From Psychroserpens jangbogonensis (GTDB lineage: Bacteria > Bacteroidota > Bacteroidia > Flavobacteriales > Flavobacteriaceae), in NCBI RefSeq assembly GCF_000797465.1, contig NZ_JSWG01000006.1, positions 186,001 through 250,000 of the forward strand: 64,000 bases of DNA, read 5' to 3'. The notes under the pieces are model-generated. The model saw nothing but the letters and a program-made list of their open reading frames with translations. It had not been told where the DNA came from and made no database searches. A program made the position numbers and the translations under genes. Positions 32,208-41,300 of the stretch are shown piece by piece (position 1 is the first letter of the stretch; each line of letters opens with the position of its first letter).

Positions 32208-34208
32208 ATGCTGACTTCCACAAGGAGTACTATAACTTTTGACAAAAAGAATTTAGACGATCGAACGCTTTTAAAGTTATATAAGAATATGCTTAAGCCT
32301 AGGCTAATAGAGGAGAAGATGCTTATTCTATTACGTCAAGGTAAAATATCGAAATGGTTTTCTGGCATTGGTCAAGAAGCTATTTCTGTTGGAGTTACTA
32401 TGGCTCTTGATAGTGAAGAGTATATCCTTCCAATGCATAGAAATCTTGGTGTGTTTACAACTAGAGAGATTCCATTACACAGATTATTCAGTCAGTGGCA
32501 AGGAAAAGCAAATGGTTTTACAAAAGGTCGTGATCGCTCATTCCATTTTGGTACGCAAGATTATAATATTGTTGGCATGATTTCACATCTTGGCCCTCAA
32601 TTAGGTGTTGCAGATGGTATAGCTTTAGCTAGTTTACTAAAGAATAAAAAACAAGTAACTGCCGTTTTTACTGGAGATGGAGGAACAAGTGAAGGTGATT
32701 TTCATGAAGCATTAAATGTAGCTTCTGTGTGGCAATTACCAGTAATGTTTTGTGTTGAAAATAATGGTTATGGATTATCAACTCCAACCAATGAACAATA
32801 TAGATGTAAAGATATAGCAGATAAGGGAAAAGGTTATGGAATGGAAGCTTTTGTTCTTGATGGCAATAATGTAGTTGAAGTATACTCTAAAATAAAAAAG
32901 TTAGCAGAAAGTATTCGTAAACGACCAAGACCAATTCTTGTTGAGTTTAAAACCTTTAGAATGCGTGGTCATGAAGAGGCTAGTGGTACAAAATATGTTC
33001 CTAAAGCATTATTACAGGAATGGGCTAAAAAAGATCCATTAGAAAATTTCCAAGAGTTCTTAAAAACTGAAAAGATTTTAACCGAAAAGCAAGAGGTTGC
33101 TATTAAAGAAGGGTTTGTACATGAAATCACGGAGAACTTACAAATTGCTTTTGATGAAGCTCCAATTGAATCTGATGTAACTACTGAATTAAATGATGTA
33201 TACAAACCATTTGAATATAAAGAGGTTAGTCCAAAATCAAAAACTGAAGAGCTACGTTTAATTGATGCCATATCTTTAGGATTAAGACAATCGATGCAAC
33301 AACATAAAGACCTTATAATTATGGGTCAGGATATCGCAGAATATGGTGGTGTTTTTAAGATTACAGATGGTTTCTTAGAGGAATTTGGAAAAGAACGTGT
33401 GAGAAATACACCTATTTGTGAATCTGCCATTGTTGAGGCTGGCATGGGTTTATCTATTGCAGGAATGAAGGCAGTTGTTGAAATGCAATTTGCAGATTTC
33501 GTGACTTCCGGATTTAATCCTGTAGTAAATTATTTAGCAAAGTCGAACTATCGTTGGAATCAACAAGCAGATGTTGTTTTAAGAATGCCTTGCGGTGGAG
33601 GTGTTGCTGCTGGACCGTTTCACTCGCAAACTAATGAAGCTTGGTTTACTAAAACACCTGGTTTAAAAGTTGTTTATCCAGCATTTCCTTATGATGCTAA
33701 AGGTTTATTAGCAACAGCAATTAACGATCCTAATCCTGTGCTGTTTTTTGAACACAAAGCCTTATATAGAAGTATTCGTCAAGATGTTCCAACAGATTAT
33801 TACACATTACCATTTGGTAAAGCAGCGATGTTAAAAGAAGGTAGTGATGTAACAATCATTTCTTATGGAGCAGGCGTGCATTGGGCATTAGAAACCTTAG
33901 ATAACAATGGTGATATAAGTGCTGATTTGATTGATTTAAGAACGCTTCAGCCACTTGACACCGAAGCGATTTATAATTCTGTTCGCAAAACAGGAAAAGC
34001 TATTGTTTTACAAGAAGATTCAATGTTTGGAGGTATTGCTAGTGATATTTCTGCCTTGATTATGGAAAACTGTTTTGAAGATTTAGATGCACCTGTAAAG
34101 CGTGTTGCTGGTTTAGAGACACCAATTCCGTTTATCAATCAGTTAGAAGACCAATATATGGCTAAAGGACGTTTTGAAGGGTCTCTGAAAGAACTATTAG
34201 CGTATTAA
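32208..34208 (+). CDS. 2-oxoacid dehydrogenase E1, alpha and beta fused
   Basis: 666 residues joining the two E1 subunits in one chain. The alpha half carries the thiamine diphosphate motif GDGGTSEGDFHEALNVAS (about 161-178) and ENNGYGLSTP; the beta half starts near 345 (LRLIDAISLGLRQSMQ) with MGQDIAEYGGVFK, TPICESAIVEAG and the Glu/Asp pair of the beta active site. This fused form is common in Bacteroidota and is usually assigned to the branched-chain 2-oxoacid complex, oxidatively decarboxylating 2-oxoisovalerate and relatives with E2 and E3 encoded elsewhere. Confidence 0.93.
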   Translation: MLTSTRSTITFDKKNLDDRTLLKLYKNMLKPRLIEEKMLILLRQGKISKWFSGIGQEAISVGVTMALDSEEYILPMHRNLGVFTTREIPLHRLFSQWQGKANGFTKGRDRSFHFGTQDYNIVGMISHLGPQLGVADGIALASLLKNKKQVTAVFTGDGGTSEGDFHEALNVASVWQLPVMFCVENNGYGLSTPTNEQYRCKDIADKGKGYGMEAFVLDGNNVVEVYSKIKKLAESIRKRPRPILVEFKTFRMRGHEEASGTKYVPKALLQEWAKKDPLENFQEFLKTEKILTEKQEVAIKEGFVHEITENLQIAFDEAPIESDVTTELNDVYKPFEYKEVSPKSKTEELRLIDAISLGLRQSMQQHKDLIIMGQDIAEYGGVFKITDGFLEEFGKERVRNTPICESAIVEAGMGLSIAGMKAVVEMQFADFVTSGFNPVVNYLAKSNYRWNQQADVVLRMPCGGGVAAGPFHSQTNEAWFTKTPGLKVVYPAFPYDAKGLLATAINDPNPVLFFEHKALYRSIRQDVPTDYYTLPFGKAAMLKEGSDVTIISYGAGVHWALETLDNNGDISADLIDLRTLQPLDTEAIYNSVRKTGKAIVLQEDSMFGGIASDISALIMENCFEDLDAPVKRVAGLETPIPFINQLEDQYMAKGRFEGSLKELLAY

Positions 34209-34218
34209 TTATAATATT

Positions 34219-34533
34219 ATGAGTAATCAAAATACAAAAAAAGCACTACGAGCAGCAATAACAAGTATTGTACTAATAGTACTCTTTATTATTCTAAAAT
34301 CTTTAGCTAATTCTGAAGTTATCGGAATTAATTTCTATTCAATTGTTAGTGGGATTCTTATTTTACTCATATTCTTTATGACAATAGCTGGTTTTGTTTT
34401 TGCTTTAAAAACTAAAAATGAACCAAGGTCGAAACAAAAGATAATAGCTTTATTGCTTAATTCTATTTTGATGGCTTTACTAGTCGTTTCAGTAATAAAT
34501 ATTGTTATCGAACTTGTAACTATTCAAAGTTAG
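34219..34533 (+). CDS. Hypothetical three-TM membrane protein
   Basis: 104 residues. Three hydrophobic segments (about 11-30, 40-66 and 78-98) with basic loops between them. It follows the E1 gene by 10 nt and probably shares its transcript. The stop overlaps that of the convergent dipeptidase gene by a few bases. No motif recognised. Confidence 0.75.
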   Translation: MSNQNTKKALRAAITSIVLIVLFIILKSLANSEVIGINFYSIVSGILILLIFFMTIAGFVFALKTKNEPRSKQKIIALLLNSILMALLVVSVINIVIELVTIQS

Positions 34534-35840
34534 ATTGATTTAGCAACAGCTTCAACCTCATCTAAAACTCTTAATAAATTTCCACTCCAAAGTTTTTCTA
34601 TTTGTGCTTCAGTATAACCTCGTTTCACTAATTCTAAAGTCACACTAAAGGTTTCAGAAGCATCGCTCCAACCTTCAACACCACCACCTCCATCAAAATC
34701 ACTGCTTATTCCAACGTGTTCTATACCAATTTTTTTAACTAGGTAATCAATATGATCTGCAAAATCTGAAACATTAACTTTAGGAGGAAAGTCTTTAATT
34801 TTATTAGCTTTCTCATCAGCTAGTTTTATAATTTTACCTCTGACTGAATAAATTGCTTCTTTTTCATCGTCAGATAAAGTTTTCATTTCACTCCATTCAT
34901 ACCAAGTTGTTCCTAAGGATTTAGCAACTTCAATTCTAATGGGTTTAATGGCTTTATTTCTAGCATCATTTTTTTCTGTATTCGTATACGTTTGAAACGC
35001 TACAGTTTGCACAACACCACCATTTTCTTTTAACCACATGAGTTGCTCATCATCAAGGTTTCTGCTATGATCACATAATGCTCTTGCCGAAGAATGTGAA
35101 GCAATTATTGGCGCTTTACTCAACTCAAACATTTGTTTAATTGCTTCTTTTGATGGATGTGAAATATCTATCATCATACCTAAACGATTCATTTCTTTAA
35201 CAACGTCTTTACCAAGATCACTCAATCCGTTATGCAACCAAATACCATCTTCTTCACCAGTATTACTATCACTCAATTGGCTATGACCATTATGAGCTAG
35301 AGACATGTAACGAGCTCCAAGATTATAAAACTTTTCTACGTTTGAAATGTCTTTCCCTACAGGATAACCATTTTCAATGCCTATCATAGCTACTTTCTTT
35401 CCAGATTTCGAAATTCGTTTAACATCATCAGAGTTTAGAGCTAATTCAATACGTTCTGGTGCAATTTCTTCAACTAGTTTATGAATTGCATTAAATTTAA
35501 TCATGGCTTTATCATAAGCAGTCTTGAAGCCTTCATCTGTTAATGTATCTTGTCCAGTATACACTATAAACCAAGCTACATCTAGTCCACCAGCTTCCAT
35601 TTTTGGTAAATTAACTTGCGACTCTAAGTTTTGTGTGTAGTTTACTGAATCTGTAAAGTTCTTTACATCAATATCACAATGCGTATCTAAAGTAATTACA
35701 CGATCATGTATTCCTTTGGCTTTCTCCACAAGTTCATTAGAATTCTTTGTGTCTTTTGAATTGTCAGAAGGTTTAGCCTCATTTTTACAAGATGTAAGTA
35801 ATATGAGGATGCATAAAGAAGCGTAAATAGATTTCATCAA
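34530..35840 (-). CDS. Membrane dipeptidase (M19, renal type), lipoprotein
   Basis: 436 residues. The signal peptide ends in a lipobox, LLTSC, with the lipidated Cys at residue 18, so it is anchored in the envelope. The M19 zinc ligands are seen in TLDTHCDID, the Glu bridge in GIENGYP, and the His residues in HNGHSQLSDS and ASHSSARALCDHSRN. GISSDFDGGGG near the end is typical of the family. It hydrolyses dipeptides, probably in the periplasm. Confidence 0.93.
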   Translation of the reverse strand: MMKSIYASLCILILLTSCKNEAKPSDNSKDTKNSNELVEKAKGIHDRVITLDTHCDIDVKNFTDSVNYTQNLESQVNLPKMEAGGLDVAWFIVYTGQDTLTDEGFKTAYDKAMIKFNAIHKLVEEIAPERIELALNSDDVKRISKSGKKVAMIGIENGYPVGKDISNVEKFYNLGARYMSLAHNGHSQLSDSNTGEEDGIWLHNGLSDLGKDVVKEMNRLGMMIDISHPSKEAIKQMFELSKAPIIASHSSARALCDHSRNLDDEQLMWLKENGGVVQTVAFQTYTNTEKNDARNKAIKPIRIEVAKSLGTTWYEWSEMKTLSDDEKEAIYSVRGKIIKLADEKANKIKDFPPKVNVSDFADHIDYLVKKIGIEHVGISSDFDGGGGVEGWSDASETFSVTLELVKRGYTEAQIEKLWSGNLLRVLDEVEAVAKSI

Positions 35841-35921
35841 TTTTTAGTTTTATTTATAAAATGTGAAATTACAAAAACAATTCCCTTAGTATCAAATGGA
35901 TTCAAAATCTTATATTTAGAT

Positions 35922-36353
35922 ATGATTTCTCCACTATCAATTCGGATTTTAATTTTTGTTTGCATTAGCCTAATGCTTTTTAACTGCAAAGATGAAGAAC
36001 CAAATAATTATGAATGGAAAACCGTTGAAGTCACAGCTACAGCATATAACTCCTTAGAATACCAAACGGATGACAGTCCGTTTATAACTGCTTTTGGAGA
36101 TAGTTTAAAACCAGGCGTGCGTTACATTGCTGTGTCTAGAGATCTTCTGAAATTAGGCTTAAAACACAACACTTTATTAAAGGTTGAAGGATTAAAAGGT
36201 ACTTATTTAGTTAAGGATAAAATGCATTATCGCTGGAGAAATAAAATTGATGTTTATATGGGAACTGATGTCAACGCAGCAAAAAAATGGGGTAGACGCA
36301 AAGTTAACATCAGTTATAGAGTTTTAAAACTAATAGATAGTTTGCAAAACTGA
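35922..36353 (+). CDS. 3D-domain lipoprotein (RlpA/YabE-like fold)
   Basis: 143 residues. The signal peptide ends LFNC, a lipobox with Cys22. The mature part is a small double-psi beta-barrel of the 3D type: VTATAYNSLE at the start, AVSRDLLKLGL, and the acidic motif KDKMHYRWRNKIDVYMGTD, whose Asp residues are the family hallmark. Relatives act on peptidoglycan (lytic transglycosylase-like) or are barrels of unknown activity. It ends 1 nt before the convergent exbD stop. Confidence 0.85.
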   Translation: MISPLSIRILIFVCISLMLFNCKDEEPNNYEWKTVEVTATAYNSLEYQTDDSPFITAFGDSLKPGVRYIAVSRDLLKLGLKHNTLLKVEGLKGTYLVKDKMHYRWRNKIDVYMGTDVNAAKKWGRRKVNISYRVLKLIDSLQN

Positions 36354-36354
36354 T

Positions 36355-36915
36355 TTACTTTAATTCAGCTTCAGACAAAATAAAAGGGTAGGCCTTTTTA
36401 ACTTCTAACCGTTCTTCTTTAGTTAATTCATTTGATGATTTTTCAAAAACCCTATTTGCATAATCTGATCTAAGTTCATAATATGCTTTTGTTAGTTCAT
36501 CTTGGATTTTAATATAAAACTCATAAGATGTTCGTTTATCGTTCTGTAACGAAATAACTGCAATATTTGGATTATCAGAAGATGCTACTGAATTTTCGCC
36601 GTTGCAATAACTACATGACTTATCTCCATTATTATCTATAAAATCTTTAGCAATAGTTTTTAATTCGTCAATAGTAATAATGTCCTTTTCAACAAAAAGT
36701 TCGTTATTAGAATTAACGCTTACTTCGAGCATATTACGTTGATTAACTTTAGTATCACAAATTTCTCCAGGTGGACAAGGAGCTGGCAATTTTCTTGTAA
36801 TTCCTTTGTCTTTTGGGATTGTAGCAGTTACTAAAAAGAAAATCAGAAGTAAAAATGCAATATCAGCCATTGATCCAGCATTAACTTGAGGCATTGAGTG
36901 TCTTGAGTTTTTCAT
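36355..36915 (-). CDS. exbD: ExbD-like biopolymer transport protein with periplasmic cysteines
   Basis: 186 residues. N-terminal NAGSMADIAFLLLIFFLVT (12-30) is the single TM helix with the conserved proton-path Asp18. The periplasmic part follows TATIPKDKGI, and carries Cys47 (PAPC), Cys53 (GEIC), and Cys101/Cys104 in CSYC. ExbD with ExbB converts proton flow to energise TonB. No exbB or tonB is adjacent, so it must pair with a copy elsewhere or act alone. The cysteines are not part of classical ExbD. Confidence 0.85.
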   Translation of the reverse strand: MKNSRHSMPQVNAGSMADIAFLLLIFFLVTATIPKDKGITRKLPAPCPPGEICDTKVNQRNMLEVSVNSNNELFVEKDIITIDELKTIAKDFIDNNGDKSCSYCNGENSVASSDNPNIAVISLQNDKRTSYEFYIKIQDELTKAYYELRSDYANRVFEKSSNELTKEERLEVKKAYPFILSEAELK

Positions 36916-36978
36916 GAGTATAGTTTTTATGATTCACTTAAAACTCTCAAGAATAGTACCATACTTTGGAATAAAAAT

Positions 36979-37014
36979 AAAGGCATTTAAGAATATCTAT
37001 CCTTAAATGCCTTT
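36979..37014 (-). terminator. Hairpin terminator upstream of exbD
   Basis: AAAGGCATTTAAG (36979-36991) pairs perfectly with CTTAAATGCCTTT (37002-37014) around a 10-nt loop. On the minus strand it is followed by ATTTTTATTCC. No minus-strand annotated gene ends here other than the micro-ORFs to the right, so it most likely ends their transcript before exbD begins. Confidence 0.7.
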
Positions 37015-37043
37015 TGCTAATTTAAAACTAACTCAAATGTTTT

Positions 37044-37112
37044 TTACTTTACGGTGTTTAAATCGTCGTTTGCCGTATGCGACGTGTTGATAATTCTAGA
37101 TAGTACTTTCAT
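37044..37112 (-). CDS. Possible 22-residue micro-ORF
   Basis: ATG at 37112, TAA at 37046-37044; the product starts MKVLSRIINTSH and ends DDLNTVK. It is preceded by a leader with TCATCAATCAAAA, which is also found before the micro-ORF at 37149, and is followed by the hairpin at 36979. It has no TM segment. Too short to judge by coding statistics; the paired leaders and terminator are the support. It shares a 590-nt stretch without larger genes. Confidence 0.35.
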   Translation of the reverse strand: MKVLSRIINTSHTANDDLNTVK

Positions 37113-37148
37113 GGCAGAATGATTTTGATTGATGAATTGTTATAGTAA

Positions 37149-37235
37149 TTATCTATAACGTCTTTTTTGATTCCAAGTAAATGTTTTTGTTTCGGTTCTT
37201 GTACTTGTTAAATGATTGTTGTTTAATGTTCTCAT
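37149..37235 (-). CDS. Possible 28-residue micro-ORF
   Basis: ATG at 37235, TAA at 37151-37149; the product starts MRTLNNNHLTSTRTETKTF and is basic at the end (QKRRYR). It is upstream of, and in the same direction as, the 22-residue micro-ORF. The upstream leader shows TCATCAATCAAAA. From 37250 to 37440 I see only AT-rich sequence. Evidence is weak but the arrangement is orderly. Confidence 0.35.
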   Translation of the reverse strand: MRTLNNNHLTSTRTETKTFTWNQKRRYR

Positions 37236-37442
37236 GATTGTTCGATTTTTTGATTGATGATTATACTAGATAGACGACAATATTTATAAATTGTTACAGT
37301 ACTATGCATTACAAAGTAGTATTTTTAACATTATTTAACAATAATTGGTTGATTTTAATACAGTTTAAGAGAAATAAATAGGGTAGAAGTGTAACTATGA
37401 AAAATTATGAATGTTTTTTTCATTTGTTTTTAACAATATGCC

Positions 37443-37470
37443 TTGATAACCTTATAAAAGGTTAATTTTG
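37443..37470 (+). promoter_or_regulatory. Promoter of the DEAH helicase
   Basis: TTG (37443-37445), 17-nt spacer, TAATTTTG (37463-37470). The spacer holds a small hairpin, TAACCTT-ATAA-AAGGTTA (37447-37464), which could affect opening. The start would fall about 30 nt before the ATG at 37503. Confidence 0.45.
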
Positions 37471-37502
37471 TAAGAATTTTTTTTTCAGTAGCTATTAATT
37501 AT

Positions 37503-39017
37503 ATGTCCACAACCTTAGAAATAGAAAACCAAAAAATTGTCAAAAAGAGCCTATATGACTACCAAATTGCTGATCTTAATCGCATATTTGAAGTTTTAGA
37601 GAATGCTCCGGAGAATTATAATTTGTTATATCAACTTCCAACAGGTGGAGGAAAAACGGTTATATTTTCTGAAATCGTTAGACGATACATTAAAAAGCAT
37701 CAGAAAAAGGTTGTTATTCTTACCCATAGAATTGAATTATGCAAACAGACATCTAAAGTATTGCATGGTTTTGACGTCAATAACAAAATCATTAATAGTA
37801 AAGTAAAAGAACTTCCAGATCAAGATCAATACGAATGCTTTGTAGCAATGGTTGAAACATTAAACAACCGACTTAATGACGAAAAGCTAAAGTTAGAGGA
37901 TATTGGTTTAGTTATTATTGATGAAGCGCATTACAATTCTTTCAGGAAATTATTCAAGTTTTTTGATAAGTGTTTTATTCTAGGCGTTACAGCAACACCA
38001 TTGAGTAGTAATATTAAACTACCAATGAAAGACAACTATAAAGAATTAATTGTAGGAGATGATATTTCAACATTAATTAAGAATGGATTTTTAGCTACAG
38101 CAGATGTTTATAATTATGATGTATCTCTTAATAGTTTAAAGATTGGTATTAATGGTGATTATACTGTAAAGTCTTCAGAAGCACTGTATACCAATTCAAC
38201 AATGCAAAGCAAACTACTATTTGCTTACGAAGAATTATCAAAGGGTAAAAAAACCTTAATCTTCAATAATGGAATTAATACCTCTAAAGAAGTATACTAT
38301 ACATTTAAACGCGCTGGATATAACATTAGGCACTTAGACAATACATCTTCAAAGCAAGACCGTAAGGATATTTTGAAATGGTTTAAGCACACACCTGATG
38401 GTATTCTAACTTCAGTAAGTATTTTGACAACAGGTTTCGATGAACCTTCAGTAGACTCTATTATTCTAAATAGAGCGACAAGGTCATTGACGCTTTACTT
38501 CCAGATGATTGGTAGAGGATCGAGAATTCACAAAACCAAATCAGAATTTAAAGTTATCGATTTAGGAAATAATGTCATCCGTTTTGGCCCTTGGAGTCAA
38601 CCTGTAGATTGGCAACACATTTTTAAGAATCCTGATTATTATTTGGAGAACCTCAGACTTGATGAAGATATAGAACGAGATTTCGTCTACGAAATGCCAG
38701 ATTCGTTAAGGAAACGTTTTAAAAAGAATCCTAATGATGATTTTGACATCAAAGCAGAATATAAGAAAGTAACTCGCGAAGGCTCTAAATCGATGAAGGC
38801 TATCGAGAATTCTATTGCGCAACATTCAATATTGGTAATTGCTAATAGTGAAGATGTTTTTGAAGCAAGAGAGCTTGCCAAATTATTACATGATGATATT
38901 TGTTATCGTATCAAACAATATTGTTACTGTATTATGAATAGTACAAAAAACTATAAAGATTGGTTATTAGAAGAATACACGCGTAAACTCAGATTAAGTT
39001 TCAACGGTAAGTTTTAA
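37503..39017 (+). CDS. Superfamily 2 DEAH-box helicase
   Basis: 504 residues. Motif I PTGGGKT (about 48-54), motif Ia, motif II DEAH in VIIDEAHYNSF (about 140), motif III GVTATP, and the second RecA lobe with motif V/VI (TTGFDEPSVDSIILNRATRS, QMIGRGSR). The core resembles the type III restriction/RecG-like SF2 helicases, but no methylase or nuclease gene is adjacent and there is no nuclease domain. The last 110 residues have no recognised domain. Nucleic acid target unknown. Confidence 0.88.
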   Translation: MSTTLEIENQKIVKKSLYDYQIADLNRIFEVLENAPENYNLLYQLPTGGGKTVIFSEIVRRYIKKHQKKVVILTHRIELCKQTSKVLHGFDVNNKIINSKVKELPDQDQYECFVAMVETLNNRLNDEKLKLEDIGLVIIDEAHYNSFRKLFKFFDKCFILGVTATPLSSNIKLPMKDNYKELIVGDDISTLIKNGFLATADVYNYDVSLNSLKIGINGDYTVKSSEALYTNSTMQSKLLFAYEELSKGKKTLIFNNGINTSKEVYYTFKRAGYNIRHLDNTSSKQDRKDILKWFKHTPDGILTSVSILTTGFDEPSVDSIILNRATRSLTLYFQMIGRGSRIHKTKSEFKVIDLGNNVIRFGPWSQPVDWQHIFKNPDYYLENLRLDEDIERDFVYEMPDSLRKRFKKNPNDDFDIKAEYKKVTREGSKSMKAIENSIAQHSILVIANSEDVFEARELAKLLHDDICYRIKQYCYCIMNSTKNYKDWLLEEYTRKLRLSFNGKF

Positions 39018-39151
39018 AAGTTCTTAGTGACTTAACAAAAATATAACAGCCTAATAAACTGTTAATATTGAAATTTTTTGGGCTGAAAGGCGTTATTTTG
39101 AATTAAGGAACGGTTTTTGATTTTCAATAGGCTATCCAAGTTATAACACAA

Positions 39152-39874
39152 ATGAAACTTAAAATAGTATTCTTATTTTTCTTATGCATGACATTTTATG
39201 TCAATGCTCAGCCAAATCCGGATAGTGAGAAAAAATCTATTACGATTCCTGCTAAGGAAACTAAAGAAAAAGATTCTACACCAACTCAGTTTAAAATTAA
39301 GCCTAATTCAAAAATTGAGATCACCAAAACAGACAAAAACATTAAAGGTATTCCTGTTAAGATTAGAGAATTGAAACCTCAACAAAAGGAGTTCTCTATG
39401 TTTGATGACAGTAATTTAAGAAATCCAGGAGAACTTTTTGAAAAACGTTACAATGCAAAACTTGAAGAACAAGGTTTAAAAATCAAAACCATGTCTGATA
39501 TGTTTTTAGGTGACGTTAGAATTAATGGTGAATTTGCAAATATAAGATGTAGAGATCACGAATTTCCTGATGGAGACTTAGTTCAAATAGTCGTTAATGG
39601 CGAAGTATTTATTCCTCGTTTATTGTTAACTGCTAATTATAAATCCTTTAATATTCCATTAAAGGAAGGAATAAACACAGTCGTATTTATTGCTTTAAAT
39701 CAAGGCGAATCTGGACCTAATACAGCCGAGTTTTTAGTGTACGATGACAATGAAATCTTAGTATCTTCAAAAAGATGGAATTTGCTCACTGGTGTTAAAG
39801 CCAAAATTTTAGTCATTAAGAGTAATGACTTCCCAAAAACTAAGCAAGAAGAACAAGAAGAGAAAAACAACTAA
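39152..39874 (+). CDS. Hypothetical exported protein
   Basis: 240 residues with a signal peptide (ending VNAQPN). The first half is Lys/Thr/Pro rich and low in structure. The C-terminal half (about 110-225) is beta-rich (LGDVRINGEFANIRCRDHE followed by VVNGEVFIPRLLL, FNIPLKEGINTVVFIALN), suggesting a small envelope beta domain. It faces the convergent TolC gene with a gap of 5 nt. Function unknown. Confidence 0.7.
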   Translation: MKLKIVFLFFLCMTFYVNAQPNPDSEKKSITIPAKETKEKDSTPTQFKIKPNSKIEITKTDKNIKGIPVKIRELKPQQKEFSMFDDSNLRNPGELFEKRYNAKLEEQGLKIKTMSDMFLGDVRINGEFANIRCRDHEFPDGDLVQIVVNGEVFIPRLLLTANYKSFNIPLKEGINTVVFIALNQGESGPNTAEFLVYDDNEILVSSKRWNLLTGVKAKILVIKSNDFPKTKQEEQEEKNN

Positions 39875-39879
39875 TCTTT

Positions 39880-41295
39880 CTAAATGCTTTCCAAATCTCT
39901 TGCTAGGCTATTAAACAACTTTGCTTTAGCTTTTAAAAATTTATTCTGTAATTCAATAGCTTTCAATTGGGAATCAATTAAACTTTTCTCTCTAGAATTT
40001 ATTAAGAATAGAGAACTTTCACCAAAACTAAATTTACGTTCCTCAGCATTTAGCATGGTTGTATAATCATTTACAATTTCGTCAATTAACTGATTTTGAG
40101 TTTCAAAAGACTCTAACTCTCTATAGATGGCAAAGACTTTATTTTGAATATTAATGCGCTCATTATCCATATCAAACTTTAAACCCTGAAGCTTGAACTT
40201 AGCTAGTTTTAAATCGCCACGTTCTTTGCGTAAGAATAAAGGAAAAGCAATATTAAAACCTCCTTTAAATGTATTACTATTAAACGATCGCGCTATATCT
40301 GGATCTTCGGTTAAAAAGTTATATTGAACATCAATAGTTGGCAATAGTTTGTTTGCTTTTAATCGCTTATCAACTTGCAAACCTTCATACTTATAATTTA
40401 ATGACCTTAGTTTTGGATGATTTTCTAAGACAAAATCTGTTAAGGGTAAACCTGCAATTTCGAGCACATCATCTATAACCGTTTCAATTCCAGAATCTGG
40501 AATAACATTGTCTTGAATCTCCACTGGAATGTTGTCATTTAGCCATAAATATGTAGATAAATCTAATGCCGCTTTCATTAATTTCACCTTAGATTGCTCT
40601 AAACCTAAAGCTCTATTCTTTACTGTGATATTAGCTTCTGTAACATCTATTTGTGCTTTGTCTCCAGCTTCTGAACTGAGATTTACACCTTTAGCACGTA
40701 TGCTTGCATTGGCTAAAAAGCGCTCATACGTTTTTACTTCAGTATAAGCTTGTAACCAATTAAAATAGGAGATAGAAGCCTCATACAAGATTTGATTGAC
40801 AAGAATTTCACGATCAGCAAGTGTTTGTTCTCTAAAGAATTTAGCCTTCTTTAAATCGGCCATTCTTTGGTTAATAAATAAGCCTTGACCTAGTGAAGCT
40901 GAAATTCCAGCACTATACAAACCATCTTCAGGAACAAAGGACTCAGGATTTAAATAATCGCCTTCATTTTGTTCAAAGTTTCCTTTAAGCTCGATTCCAT
41001 ACCAAGTTGGAATTTTAAAAGTTGCACTTAGTTGACCATAATACTCTGTATTCTTGAATTTTTTCCGATTGTGATCTACTTCAACCTTTGGATCAAATCC
41101 ACCTCGAGCTTTCATCAAATTTGCTTGTCCAATTTGTATCGATAGTTCAGCTTGCTTAGCAATAGGATGAAATTTCTTCACATAGCCTAAGTATTCACTA
41201 AAACTAAAGATAAGTGTATCCTCTGTTTGAGTTTTCTCTTGAGAAAAAGTAAATGATGTTATAAAAAGGAATACTATGCTCAGATATTTATTCAT
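39880..41295 (-). CDS. TolC family outer-membrane efflux protein
   Basis: 471 residues. The signal peptide ends FTFSQEK. Two repeats of the outer-membrane efflux domain are visible as long amphipathic helices (about 160-240 and 400-465) separated by barrel strands. It would form the outer-membrane channel of the exporter whose HlyD and ABC parts are encoded immediately upstream. The HlyD stop lies 6 nt before its start, so they are one transcript. Confidence 0.9.
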   Translation of the reverse strand: MNKYLSIVFLFITSFTFSQEKTQTEDTLIFSFSEYLGYVKKFHPIAKQAELSIQIGQANLMKARGGFDPKVEVDHNRKKFKNTEYYGQLSATFKIPTWYGIELKGNFEQNEGDYLNPESFVPEDGLYSAGISASLGQGLFINQRMADLKKAKFFREQTLADREILVNQILYEASISYFNWLQAYTEVKTYERFLANASIRAKGVNLSSEAGDKAQIDVTEANITVKNRALGLEQSKVKLMKAALDLSTYLWLNDNIPVEIQDNVIPDSGIETVIDDVLEIAGLPLTDFVLENHPKLRSLNYKYEGLQVDKRLKANKLLPTIDVQYNFLTEDPDIARSFNSNTFKGGFNIAFPLFLRKERGDLKLAKFKLQGLKFDMDNERINIQNKVFAIYRELESFETQNQLIDEIVNDYTTMLNAEERKFSFGESSLFLINSREKSLIDSQLKAIELQNKFLKAKAKLFNSLARDLESI

Positions 41296-41300
41296 AGTTT

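Noticed and set aside
37503-39017. Restriction-modification system around the helicase
   Set aside because: No methylase, specificity or nuclease gene or domain is near; the helicase is isolated.
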